DNA from: Branchipolynoe longqiensis
Taxonomy: Eukaryota > Annelida > Polychaeta > Phyllodocida > Polynoidae
Reading direction: 5' to 3'
DNA: 64,000 nt
NCBI GenBank assembly: GCA_030323885.1
Contig: CM059192.1
Span: 255,001 to 319,000 of the forward strand
Below the pieces are notes generated by a model, which ran no database searches, had not been told where the DNA came from, and saw only the letters and a program-made list of their open reading frames with translations. Shown piece by piece: positions 12,501-27,500 of the stretch. The position numbers and the translations under genes were made by a program. The first letter of the stretch is position 1; each line of letters starts with the position of its first letter.

Positions 12501-15500
12501 CAGTCCGCGCTGAGAACTCACGCCGGCCGGTCACGTGACCTACCTAGGGCCGTCTGCCGCGCACTTCCGGTGGTGTCGCGCACGCGCACTGTGTAGGTGA
12601 TGACGGCGGCGCGGTCACGGTCCAGCAGGCGCTTCGTCCGCACGATGCCCGAGTTGGGGTCGATCATGAACAAGTCCTGCAACAGGCGGGAAACCAGTTA
12701 TATATGATATACTAGTGTACAACAGTCAGGCAACCAGCTATATATGATATACTAGTGTGCAACAGGCAGGCAACCAGCTATATACAATATACCGGTGTGC
12801 AACAGGTGGGCAACCAGCTATATACGATATACTACTACTAATGTACAATAGGTGGGCAACCAGCTATATATGATATACTAGTGTACAACAGGCCGGCAAC
12901 CAGCTATATATGATATACTAGTGTACAACAGGCAGACCACTTTTTGCTATCCGGACTGCACTTCGTCCACACCTCTCTCTATCTCCTCTCCGCTGGCCTT
13001 GCTCCTCCTTGATATGTCTGAAAAGAGTTCCAGGAGGGGGGGCCTGCCAGCATTTCACTTTTTACTCTTACTCTGTCCGTGTCTTTGGCTCGCCAGCTGG
13101 TCACCATAGAGCAAATAGACATGGTCCTTTGACTCAACTCTCCTGATTTCTCTTTCTTAGACTCTACCCCTTTTTTCTTTCTCCCAGGCATACTCCTCAC
13201 CGTGACCAGGGGAGTTGTGTGCTTGGGTGGGGCCCTGTACCTTTATGTTTCTCTCGCTTTGTTCTCATTGCTGGAACCACCGCTACGCCCATCTTTACCC
13301 GCTCTTCCTCGAAACCCTTCCTGCTGTCTGCTGGATACAAGTGCTCAATTACCGCCGGACCGAAGAAATTTGGGGCCGCCCCAACGCTTCACCATTTCAA
13401 CGTTGTAAAGATGTCCCCAGCTTCTACAACCATCCCTACTGAAGATTAATCTTCAACCAATTTATCGGAGCCTCTCTATAATGTTGCACTTCTGCAACCA
13501 GTAGCCGTCGTAAGGTTACAAACAACCCCAAGCAAGCAGCAAGCAAGTACAACAGGCAGGCAACCAGCTATATATGTTATACTGGTGTACAACAGGCAGG
13601 CACCCAGCTATATATGATATACTAGAGTGCAACAGGCAGGCAACCAGCTAAACATCATCTAGTAGTGTCCAACAGGTGGGCAACCAGCTATATACATTAT
13701 ACTAGTGTACATCAGGCGGGCAACCAGGTATACTATATACTAGTGTACAACAGGCAGGCAACCAGCTAAACATGATCTAGTAGTGTGCAACAGGCAGGCA
13801 ACCAGCTATATATCATATACTAATGTACAACAGGCGCGCAACCAGCTATATACAATATACTGGTGTGCAACAGGCAGGCAACCAGCTATATACGATATAC
13901 TGGAGTACATCAGGCAGGCAACCAGCTATTTATGAAATACTGGTGTACAACAGGCAGGCAACCAGCATTATCTTATACACGATATACTAGTGTACAACAG
14001 ACGGGCACCCAGCATTATGTTATACACGATATACAAGTGTGTAACAGGTGGGCAACCAGCTATACACGATATACTAGTGTGCAACAGGCAAACAACCAGC
14101 TATATATGATATACTGGTGTGCAACAGGCAGGCAACCAGCTATATACGATATACTAGTGTACAATAGGCTGGCAACCAGCTATTTACAATATGTTGGTGT
14201 GCAACAGGTGGGCAACCAGCTATATACAATATACTGGTGTGCCATAGGTAGGCAACCAGCTATACACGATATACTAGTGTACAACATGCAGGCAACCAGT
14301 TATATACAATATACTGGTGTACAACAGGCGGGCACACAGCTTTATATGATATACTGGTGTGCAACAGGCAGGCAACCAGCTATATATGAGATACTAGTGT
14401 ACAACAGGCGGGCAACCAGCTATATCTGATATACTGGTGTACAACAGGCAGGCAACCAGCTATATATGATATACTGGTGTGCAACAGGCAGGCAACCATC
14501 ATTATGTTATACACAATATACTTGTGTGCAACCAGATATAGACGAGATTCTAGTGTAGAACAGGCAGGCAACCAGCTATATACGATACACTGGTGTACAA
14601 CAGGCAGACAACCAGCTATATACGATATACTGGTGCCAACATGTGGGCAACTAGCATTATGTTATACACACTATATTTGTGTACAAAAGGTGGGCAACCA
14701 GCTTTGCACGAGATTCCAGTGTACAACTGGCAGGCAACCAGCTATATACAATATACTGGTGTGCAACATGCAGGCAACCAGCTATATACGATATACTGGA
14801 GTACAACAAGCCGGCAACCAGCTATATACAATATACTGGTGTACAACAGGCAGGCAACCAGCTATATGTGATAGACTGGTGTACAACATGCAGGCAACTA
14901 GCTATATACAATATACTGGTGTACAACAGGCAGGCAACCAGCTATATGCGATAGACTGGTGTACAACATGCAGGCAACCAGAATTATGTTATACACGTTA
15001 TACTAGTGTGCAACAGGTGGGCAACCAGCTATGCACGAGATTCCAATGTACAACAGGCGGGCAACCAGCATCACACTGTACATGATACACTAGTGTACAA
15101 CCAGCATCACACTATACACGATCCACTAGCGTACAACCAGCATCAATCTATACACGATACACTAGTGTACAACCAGCATCACACTGTACATGATACACTA
15201 GTGTACAACCAGCATCACACTGTACATGATACTTTGCACTAGTGTAAAACCAGCATCACACTGTACACGATACACTAATGTACAACCAGCATCACACTGT
15301 ACATGATACACTAGTGTACAACCAGCATCACACTATACACCATCCGTTAGCGTACAACCAGCATCACACTATACACGATACACTAGTGTACAACCAGCAT
15401 CACACTATACACGATACACTAGTGTAAAACCACCATCACACTATACACGATACACTAGTGTACAACCAGCATCACACTGTACATGATACACTAGTGTAAA

Positions 15501-18500
15501 ACCACCATCACACTATACACGATACACTAGTGTACAACCAGCATCATACTGTACATGATACACTAGTGTAAAACCAGCATCACACTATACACGATACACT
15601 AGTGTACAACCAGCATCACACTGTACATGATACACTAGTGTACAACCAGCATCACACTATACACGATACACTAGTGTTCAACCAGCATCACACTGTACAT
15701 GATACACTAGTGTACAACCAGCATCACACTATACACGATACACTAGTGTAAAACCAGCATCACACTATACATGATACACTAGTGTACAACCAGCATCACA
15801 CTGTACATGATACACTAGTGTACACCAGCATCACACTATACACGATACACTAGTGTTCAACCAGCATCACACTGTACATGATACACTAGTGTACAACCAG
15901 CATCACACTGTACACGATCCACTAGTGTACAACCAGCATCACACTGTACATGATACACTAGTGTACAACCAGCATCACACTATACACGATACACTAGTGT
16001 AAAACCAGCATCACACTATACACGATACACTAGTGTACAACCAGCATCACACTGTACATGATACACTAGTGTACAACCAGCATCACACTGTACACGATAC
16101 ACTAGTGTACAACCAGCATCACACTGTACACGATACACTAGTGTACAACCAGCATCACACTGTACACGATACACTAATGTACAACCAGCATCACACTATA
16201 CACGATACGCTAGTGTACAACCAGCATCACACAATACACGATACACTAGTGTACAACCAGCATCACACTGTACACGATACACTAGTGTACAACCAGCAAC
16301 ACACTGTACACGATACACTCGTTTACAACCAGCATCACACTGTACACGATACACTAATGTACAACCAGCATCACACTGTACATGATACACTAGTGTACAA
16401 CCAGCATCACACTATACACGATACACTAGTGTAAAACCACCATCACACTATACATGATACACTAGTGTACAACCAGCATCACACTGTACACGATACACTA
16501 GTGTACAACCAGCATCACACTGTACACGATACACTAGTGTACAACCAGCATCACACTGTACATGATACACTAATGTACAACCAGAATCACACTGTACACG
16601 ATACACTAGTGTACAACCAGCATCACACTATACACGATACACTAATGTACAACCAGCATCACACTGTACACGATACACTAGTGTACAACCACCATCACAC
16701 TATACACGATACACTAGTGTACAACCAGCATCACACTGTACACGATACACTAGTGTACAACCAGCATCACACTGTACACGATACACTAGTGTACAACCAG
16801 CATCACACTGTACACGATACACTAGTGTACAACCACCATCACACTATACATGATACACTAGTGTACAACCAGCATCACACTGTACACGATACACTAATGT
16901 ACAACCAGCATCACACTGTACACGATACACTAGTGTACAACCACCATCACACTATACATGATACACTAGTGTACAACCAGCATCACACTGTACATGATAC
17001 ACTAATGTACAACCATCATCACATTGTACACGATACACTAATGTACAACCAGCATCACACTGTACACGATACACTAATGTACAACCAGCATCACACTGTA
17101 CACGATACACTAGTGTACAACCAGCATCACATTGTACACGATACACTAATGTACAACCAGCATCACACTGTACATGATACACTAATGTACAACCAGCATC
17201 ACACTGTACATGATACACTAATGTACAACCAGCATCACACTGTACATGATACACTAATGTACAACCAGCATCACACTGTACATGATACACTAATGTACAA
17301 CCAGCATCACACTGTACACGATACACTAATGTACAACCAGCATCACACTGTACATGATACACTAGTGTACAACCAGCATCACACTATACACGATACACTA
17401 GTGTACAACCAGCATCACACTGTACACGATACACTAGTGTACAACCAGCATCACACTATGCACGATACACTAGTGTACAACCAGCATCACACTATACATG
17501 ATACACTAGTGTTCAACAGGCGGGGAACCAGGTAACTTATAACGACCAAACTAATACATTTATCGTAGAAAATGACAAATTCAAAACTATTGGACTTTGT
17601 AACTTTAATGGCCAGGATGTATGCTTCCATATATGTGTGTATTATATTACACATGACACTCTTCATGTAGTTGTATTGCATCACACTCACCGCATAGTTG
17701 TATTGCGCCACAATGACCACTCACCATGTAGTTGTATTGTACCACGCTCACCGCATAGTTCTATTGTACCACACTGACCATGTAGTTATATTGTACTGCA
17801 CCAACCATGTAATTGTATTGTGCCACATTGACCACTCACCATGTAGTTGTATTGTACCATACTCACCGCATAATTGTATTGTACCACGTTGACCATGTAC
17901 TTGTATTGTACTGCACCAACCATGTAATTGTATTGTACCACATTGACCACTCACCATGTACTTGTATTGGACCACACTGACCATGTACTTGTATTGTACC
18001 ACACTCACCATGTAATTATATTGTACCACATTGACCACTCACCGTGTAGTTGTATTGTACCACACTCACCATGTACTTGTATTGTACTGCACCAACCATG
18101 TAATTGTATTGTACCACATTGACCACTCACCATGTACTTGTATTGGACCACACTGACCATGTACTTGTATTGTACCACACTCACCATGTAATTATATTGT
18201 ACCACATTGACCACTCACCGTGTAGTTTTATTGTACCACACTCACCATGTACTTGTATTGGACCACACTTACCATGTAATTGTATTGTGCCCCACTCACT
18301 ATGTAATTGTATTCCGCCACATTGACCACTCACCGTGTAGTTGTATTGTGCCACACTGACCACCCCTCCATTGGACATGCGTGCAGAGAAGGGTGGCACG
18401 AAAGCGTAGATGAGGACTGCGTTCGAGTCAGGGTCCTTCGCCTTCATCTGGGTTAGCCGAGTGTTGACTGTCGCATCTGCAACACAACACAAGCTTCATC

Positions 18501-21500
18501 AGCTAAAATGCTCACCCTACACCTAATGCAGTGAGTGACTGGTGATGAGACCACAGACCACTGCCACATCTGGTTCTTGACATAGTTTGCTACTGAGGGT
18601 TCCATCATATTCTGAGGAATAACTTGTTATATGAATATTATTTAGGATGCAGCCTACACATTGAGTGCCCCTTCCAATATGGACAGAAGTAAAATGTTTG
18701 TTGTTGAGTTTCGGTACTTCAAAACATATTCCCGCTACTCGTTGTCGGATTCTTGTATCTGATAAAGACCAGGTTTTAGTTTTCATAATACGACATGCTA
18801 GACGAGGAACCAGCAGAAACAAGGGCCGTAATCGATTAACACATCCCGGGAGACTTGGGTCACCCGAGTCGTCAGAATTTCAAATCGAGTAACGCGAGTG
18901 GAGTCGAGAAATACATGTGCCGTGTGCAAAACGATCCGACCCCAGTAACCCACCTCTTGGCTGGGGTTTCCGAGGAGCGATGACATCACATCTGTGCTGG
19001 TACCTGTAGTATAACAGCTACCGGTACAACTCCTACGTGTTGTTTTAATACTTTTTTTTAATACCCCAGATTTTCAGCTTCTACAATCATAAAATACTTT
19101 AAATCCTATTTTGCTGTATTTCTATCGGTTTTTGACCAAAAAAAATTAAGTTTCAAATTAAGCCAGCATTTTGTCCAGCCCGAGCGTATTCGTTTATTCA
19201 ACCCGAGACTGTAGGATGTGCGCATGCGCCAAAAAGTGGCTCGGGTGACCCGAGTTGATTAATCGATGATGCCCTACTTGTAGTACACCAGTGTGGTCAA
19301 TGCGCGTACACCACAAGGCGCTGCCACCTGGTGGATCAAAGTAACACCAGTCAAGCTGCACAGGTCGACAGGTGAAAGCATCAAACTGTCCAAACCGAAA
19401 TACCTACCTCGATTTGATCCTGCATTTCAAACTTGGATGCTAGTGGACTTATTAAGTTAAGTATTCATTTGTTGTTGGAGATGAGAGAATACTGAGTCAG
19501 TTTAATACAACTCCTTACTGATGAAGCTTGTCGTGCCCAGGTTGACATGAACCAAATGTGGGTCTGGCTATTAATATAATAATTCCGGGCTCTGGTCAGA
19601 ATGCCCTGAGAAGTGTGCCTTACTACAAGTCTAAACTGGGTCACTAGACTGAGTGGTTTGTGACAGTCTAATAGACCTATTTCAATGTTTACTAACATCG
19701 CGGATGCGCGCGCAGCTTCGCTGCAGAACGATGGCACACTGCCATTGAGTTTGCCGATACGCGCAGTGCAAAACTTCAGTTTTATTCAAAATTAATAGGA
19801 ATCCAGAAGCTTAACCTCATTAATTGAATATAATCTTTTTGTTAAACATGTTTTCTATGTGTATTCCAATCAGTTTGTTTCTAGGTGGTGTGGTTTTAGA
19901 GATATGTAACTTTTTCTGTATGAAGATTGCTCACAGCCATCGACAATGCCTTGAGTTTGACGGTACGCGTAGTGCAACACATCGATTTTATTCAAAATTA
20001 ATAGAAATGCAGAACCCTAACCTTATAAATTTAATATAATCTCTTCTTTGAATACGTTTTCTATATGTCTTCCAATCGGTTTGTGGCTAGGTCGTGTAGT
20101 TTTAGAGATATTTCACCTTTTCTCTATGAACATTGCTCATAGCCATTGAGTTTGCAGTGTGACCGGATGTTGTCCTGCAGCCAAGCGGCGCACGCACTGA
20201 CCTAAATACATGTGCTGACGTCATATGAAATTGGTCAATTACACCTCCGTAAAACCTCAACTGGGTCACTGAGGTCAGCATAGGTTAGCACTATGCACCA
20301 CCTGTGGGAGAACTGGGAACTACAGAAACATGCCATGCACCACCTGGTGTAGAAATGAGCATCACTAGCATTAGGAATACCAGGCCACTTAAACTTAAAG
20401 ATGCATAGTCCGATGGTTGTGAGTTTCTAACATTTTCTGAGATAAACACATTAGGTTGATCGTCACGTTATAATCTACCTTACTTTACCTTGAAGTAACC
20501 TTTATTTTAAATGGCTAACTTTTGAGATATTTGAAGTGCGTGCAAACATGGAAAATTAATTTTGGCAAGCATGCAAAAACTCTAATACCATCATAGCATT
20601 CTGCAGTAACAGGTTCTGTTCAATATCCTCAGTATTCCCTTCTGTGTGGTGACAAATCGTTAATAAGTGCACCAGTATCTAAGTTAAATATGTAGAATCA
20701 AATCTAGATAATTATTTTGATTTTGTAAATGTTATGTTTTCATCGGACTATGCAGCTTTACTATTTTCAGACAGAAGGCGTAAGTTAACATGTAAATAGA
20801 TGGTGGTACTTACTCTCGTATATCTTCTCTCGAACAGTGGATGACACGAAGTAAGGGTTCTTGTTGTTGGCGTCCCGGATGAAGATGACGACGGTTCCGG
20901 TGGAGCTGCGACTTGGCGTCCCTCTGTCAGCCGCAACCAGCTACAAGCACATGGTCAAAGACCCTATAATACTAAGACGGCTCACTCCCTATCTCCCTCT
21001 GTCAGCCGCAACCAGCTACAAGCACATGGCCAAAGACCCTGTAATACTAAGACAGCTCACTCCCTATCTCCCTCTGTCAGCCGCAACCAGCTACAAGCAC
21101 ATGGTCAAAGACCCTATAATACTAAGACGGCTCACTCCCTATCTCCCTCTGTCAGCCGCAACCAGCTACAAGCACATGGTCAAAGACCCTATAATACTAA
21201 GACGGCTCACTCCCTATCTCCCTCTGTCAGCCGCAACCAGCTACAAGCACATGGTCAAAGACCCTATAATACTAAGACAGCTCACTCCCTATCTCCCTCT
21301 GTCAGCCGCAACCAGCTACAAGCACATGGTCAAAGACCCTATAATACTAAGACGGCTCACTCCCTATCTCCCTCTGTCAGCCGCAACCAGCTACAAGCAC
21401 ATGGTCAAAGACCCTATAATACTAAGACAGCTCACTCCCTATCTCCCTCTGTCAGCCGCAACCAGCTACACGCACACAGTCAAAGACCCTATAATACTAA

Positions 21501-24500
21501 GACGGCTCACTCCATATCTCTCCAATGGTAATGTAAATTTTGCAGTGCCACCTTGTGGTGGGTTTGATCAGCCTGACTGCTGGTTGGCGCTTCACATGTA
21601 AACACATACAAGAGTAGGTAAGTATGAATACACATCAATATGAAATTGCTATGAAGAAATACACATCATCATCAGCATCATCATCATCATCACCATCATC
21701 ACACATCTTTCACATTCATATATACATTTATACATATAATATAGCAACTGCTTAACCAAGAGAACGGCCAGCGCACCAAGTGGTGGGTTTGATCATTTTG
21801 ATTACACAGTACAGGCTGAGTGAGGCATCTTAGTATTATAGGGTCTTTGACACGGTGCATATAAAGAGGCACAGTGCACAGCCGTCAGCACCTGGTCACG
21901 TGATGGCAGCAGGCATTGCTTATAGGTGCATTTCTTATACCTTAATGAGATTATTCATATCATAGGAATCTTAACTGCGTAAAGGTAGAATTGCGGGGAA
22001 TATCCCTGGGATACTCGGCTGAATGCTGAATTCCCCATGCCATCACCTCTGAAAATTTGGATTTCCACCGCTGTGTATAACTTATACCCCTGTCACACTA
22101 CGACGTAACGAGCCAACTTAAGCCTGATGTGATCACGTTTCGTCATTACGTTAACGTACGCTGGGTTACGTTATGATGACGTCATAATGATGTTAGACTG
22201 ACGTCGAGCTATGTCACGTTACGTCGTGTTACGTCGTGTTACGTCGGCGCGCGTCAAGGTTTTGAACCTGTTCAAAACTTTCGACGTAACTCGAACGTAA
22301 GGGTTTACGTTCGCCGTACGTTCTGTCAATCTTCAAGAAAATGGAAGCTCCTAAAAAGATCAATCGCTACTGACTGCATTGGAACTCAAATGTCTTCTTA
22401 TTTTGTGATGTCAGTCAGGGGTACGTGGAACCGAAAAGCTTCCACAGTTGAGCGAAAGTGTTTCAAATCCACAATTATTCAAAGCTTTCCTGATTCACAA
22501 TACTTTACACGGCTTGTCCATCACGTGACTTGTTTGTTTATGATTAGTGACTTGTGCTTGGTATCTTATTTTCACCTCATAGTAACTTGTTATCTGACCA
22601 TTACTTCATAATGACTTCGCCTGTTATCTTATTGTATGTTTGTATGTTTGTTATCTTACCGTCATCTCGTATCGCTTCTGCTTGTCGTAGTCAAAGAGAG
22701 CCCCTCGGTTAACTGTTATCACACCCGACACCCGGTCGATGATGAATTGGTCCTGCGTTCCCAATGTCAGCTGGTACCGGACTTGGCCGTTAGGGCTGAT
22801 ATTGGCGTCGTTATCGTAGGCTGCCACGGTCAGCACAGAGGTGCCTGTAGGGGGAGGGGGGGGGGGAGGTGGAGGGGGAGGTCAAGATGCTGCCATCTTC
22901 AGTAGTATTTGCTACCCGCATTAAGCACTCCAAGACTAAATTTCAAAGGCTTTTTATTTTTTATTTTTTTCAAAGCTCATTAATCAAAATTCATCATGCT
23001 TAGCCTTAGATATTTCTAGCAAACTGACATTTATAATCCACTTGTCTAACATCAAGTGACCAGACCCTACATTAAAACTGACTACAACTTCACCAATCGT
23101 ATACAGAAGATAACGTCTGCTTACATTCTAAACACCATGTAAATACTCACATTGATCTGACTAATATTGATCTAGTCACATGACACTATTGTTTCCATAT
23201 TGGTATGAAACTTGTGGGTCACAAAATGTCATTGTGTTATATGCTGCAAATTGTGTATTCAACAGTTATTGCATGCCTTACTCTATATAGCATTTTTGTG
23301 TAAATAATCCTGAATTGAAAAATGGCTGGAAGACCAGTGCTTCGGCACTGACAAAAGACTTATTCAGCAGAATAAACATATTTTCCACACAAAAAAAACC
23401 CACAAAAACCCCATTATGGTTTGGGCTCCTTTAGTAAATTCAACATAAGAAGCCAAGGCAGTCACCCACAGATTTTAGTTATTACCAGCAGGTTTATATG
23501 TGCGGCATAACCCATTATGCGAATATAAATATCGGCTGGCAGCCCATGCAATGCTAAAGGACCCTGGTTGCCCGCAGTCCACAGCTACCACTGGCGCCAC
23601 CTGTGAGTGCCCAACCACACTAATCATTGTGCCTGTTCTCTCCGCCAGTCAGCACCAACGAGGTTACTTGTGCGATATAAAAGATTTGCACGGCACGCAT
23701 AGAGTGGGCAATGCCGGTAGGGGGCAACACTGGTGGCTCCTGCATGAAACACTCACCAGGGGGCGCTTCTTCAGAGATGAACTCCTCGTAGTAGGAGCTG
23801 GGCACAAACTCCGGGCTGAAGTCGTTCTTGTCCTGCAAGGTCATCAAGGTCAATAGGTCATGGTCATTTAGGTCAATAGGTCATGGTCAGCGAACTCACG
23901 CTATAATACTACTGTACTACTGACTCCCCCCTATAATGACTCACGCTATTCTACTATACTACTGACTCACCCACTGTAACGACTCATGCTGTACTACTGA
24001 CTCACCCAGTATAATGACTCATGCTATACTACTGACTCACCTGCTGTAATGACTAACACTGTGCTACTGACTCATCCGGTATAACGACTCATGTTGAACT
24101 ACTGACTCACCTAGTATAATGACTCATGCTGTACTACTGACTCATCCGGTATAACGACTTACGCTGTACTACTGACTCACCCAGTATAATGACTCACGCT
24201 GTACTACTGACTCACCCAGTATAACGACTCATCCTGTACTACTGACTCACCCATTGTAATGACTCCTGCTGTACTACTGACTCAACTAGTATAACGACTC
24301 ACACTATACTACTGACTCACCCGGTATAACGACTTACACTGTACTACTACTGCATAATGACTCATGCTATCTACTGACTACCTGCTATAACGACTCACGC
24401 TATTCTACTATACTACTGACTCACCCGCTGTAACGACTCATGCTATACTACTGACTCGCCCGCTGTAACGACTCACGCTGTACTACTGACTCATCCGGTA

Positions 24501-27500
24501 TAACGACTCACGTTGTACTACTGACTACCCACTATAACGACTCATGCTGCACTACTACTGTATAATGACTCACGCTATACTACTGACTACCCGATATAAC
24601 GACTCATGCTGCACTACTATACTACTGACTCACCCGCTGTAATGACTCACGCTATACTACTGACTACCCGCTATAACGACTCATGCTGCACTACTATACT
24701 ACTGACTACCCGCTATAACGACTCATGCTGCACTACTACTGTATAATGACTCATGCTATACTACTGACTACCCGCTATAACGACTCATGCTGCACTACTA
24801 TACTACTGACTACCCGCTATAACGACTCATGCTGCACTACTACTGTATAATGACTCATGCTATACTACTGACTACCCGCTATAACGACTCATGCTGCACT
24901 ACTATACTACTGACTACCCGCTATAACGACTCATGCTGCACTACTATACTACTGACTACCCGCTATAACGACTCATGCTGCACTACTACTGTATAATGAC
25001 TCACGCTATACTACTGACTACCCGCTATAACGACTCATGCTGCACTACTATACTACTAATTACCCGCTATAACGACTCATGCTGCACTACTACTGTATAA
25101 TGACTCATGCTATACTACTGACTACCCGCTATAACGACTCATGCTGCACTACTATACTACTGACTACCCGCTATAACGACTCATGCTGCACTACTGTACT
25201 ACTGACTACCCGCTATAACGACTCATGCTGCACTACTATACTACTGACTCACCCGCTGTAATGACTCATGCTATACTACTGACTACCCGCTATAACGACT
25301 CATGCTGCACTACTATACTACTGACTACCCGCTATAACGACTCATGCTGCACTACTACTGTATAATGACTCACGCTATACTACTGACTACCCGCTATAAC
25401 GACTCATGCTGCACTACTACTGTATAATGACTCATGCTATACTACTGACTACCCGCTATAACGACTCATGCTGCACTACTATACTACTGACTACCCGCTA
25501 TAACGACTCATGCTGCACTACTATACTACTGACTACCCGCTATAACGACTCATGCTGCACTACTACTGTATAATGACTCATGCTATACTACTGACTACCC
25601 GCTATAACGACTCATGCTGCACTACTATACTACTGACTACCCGCTATAACGACTCATGCTGCACTACTACTGTATAATGACTCACGCTATACTACTGACT
25701 ACCCGCTATAACGACTCATGCTGCACTACTATACTACTGACTACCCGCTATAACGACTCATGCTGCACTACTATACTACTGACTACCCGCTATAACGACT
25801 CATGCTGCACTACTATACTACTGACTACCCGCTATAACGACTCATGCTGCACTACTATACTACTGACTACCCGCTATAACGACTCATGCTGCACTACTAC
25901 TGTATAATGACTCATGCTATACTACTGACTACCCGCTATAACGACTCATGCTGCACTACTGTACTACTAACTCACCCGGACGTTGATGCGGATGGTGCCC
26001 GTTGTCTTATGTCGGGGGTCGGCAGCCTGCACTGTCATCGTGTACCTTAAGAGACAGGGGCACATGTGGACACGGACGTACAGGTGCTACATGTGGACAG
26101 GGACAGAGAGGGGGAACATGTGGACAGGGACAGGCAGGTGGGACATGTGGACAGGGACAAACAGGTGGGACATGTGAACAGGGATAGGCAGGTGTTACAT
26201 ATGGACAGGGAGAGGCAGGTGTTACATGTGGACAGGGGCAGGCAGGTGTTAATGAGGACAGGGCCAGACACGTGTTGCATGTGGACAGGGACAGACAGGG
26301 GCACATGTGGACAGGGACAGACAGGTGTTACATATGGACAGGGACAGACAGGGGCACATATGGACAGGGACTTACAGGGGCCCACGTGGACAGGGCCAGA
26401 TAGGTGTTACAACATGTGGACAGGGACAGACAGGGGGAACATGTGGACAGGGACAGGCAGGTGTTACATGTGGACAGGGACAAACAGGTGGGACATGTGA
26501 ACAGTGACAGGCAGCTGTTCCATGTGGACAGGGAGAGGCAGGTGTTACATGTGGACAGGGGCAGGCAGGTGTTATATGTGGACAGGGACAGACAGTGCCT
26601 GTCAGATGTGGTCAGGGACAGACATGGGGAACATGTGGACAGGGACAAACAGGTGGCACATGTGGACAGGTACAAGCAGGTGCTACATGAGGACATGGCC
26701 AGACAGGAGTTACATGTGGACAGGGACAGACAGGGGCACATGTGGACAGGGCCAGACAGGGGCACATGTGGACAGGGCCAGACAGGTGTTACATGTGGAC
26801 AGGGACTGACAGGGGCACATGTGGTCAGGGACAGACAGGGGGCATATGTGGACAGGGTCAGACAGATGTTACATGTGGACAGGGACAGGCAGGGGCACAT
26901 AAGGACAGGCACAAACAGTTGCACATGAGGACAGGGACACACAGGGGCACATGAGGACATGGACAGACATGTGGTACATGTGGACAGGGGCAGGCAGGTG
27001 TTACATGTGGACAGGGACTGACAGGGGCATTTAAGGACAGGCACAGACAGGGGCACATGTGAACAGGGACAGACAGGGGCACATGTGGACACGGACAGGC
27101 AGGGGCACATAAGGACAGGCACAGACAGTGGCACATGAGGACAGGGACAGACAGGGGCACATGAGGACAGGGACAGACAGGGGCACGTGTGGACAGGCAC
27201 AGACAGGTGTTACATGTGGACAGGCACAGACAGGTGTTACATGTGGACAGGAACTGACAGGGGCACAGTGGACAGGGACAGACGTGGACAGGGACAGACA
27301 AGGGACACATGTGGACAGGGACATACAGCGCCTGTCAATGTGTGACATCATGAGTCAGCACTAATGACACCCCTCAGTGAAGTCACTGAGTGACGGAGAC
27401 CAAATGATCAGAACACTGACAGGGTTCCCTATAAAACAACATTGGAATATGCCTCATATGTCACTAACACTGATAGTAACAGTATACTGTTATACTGTTA

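Noticed and set aside
13202..13449. Short plus-strand frames within the 12936-13547 element
   Set aside because: Three overlapping frames under 80 residues without a recognised domain; the second copy does not preserve them.
16465..17535. 356-residue plus-strand frame of 12-residue repeats
   Set aside because: Translation of the 36 bp minisatellite; no domain and no start context.
20861..21601. 246-residue plus-strand frame
   Set aside because: Antisense to exon 19 and then the 75 bp array; open only because 75 is divisible by three.
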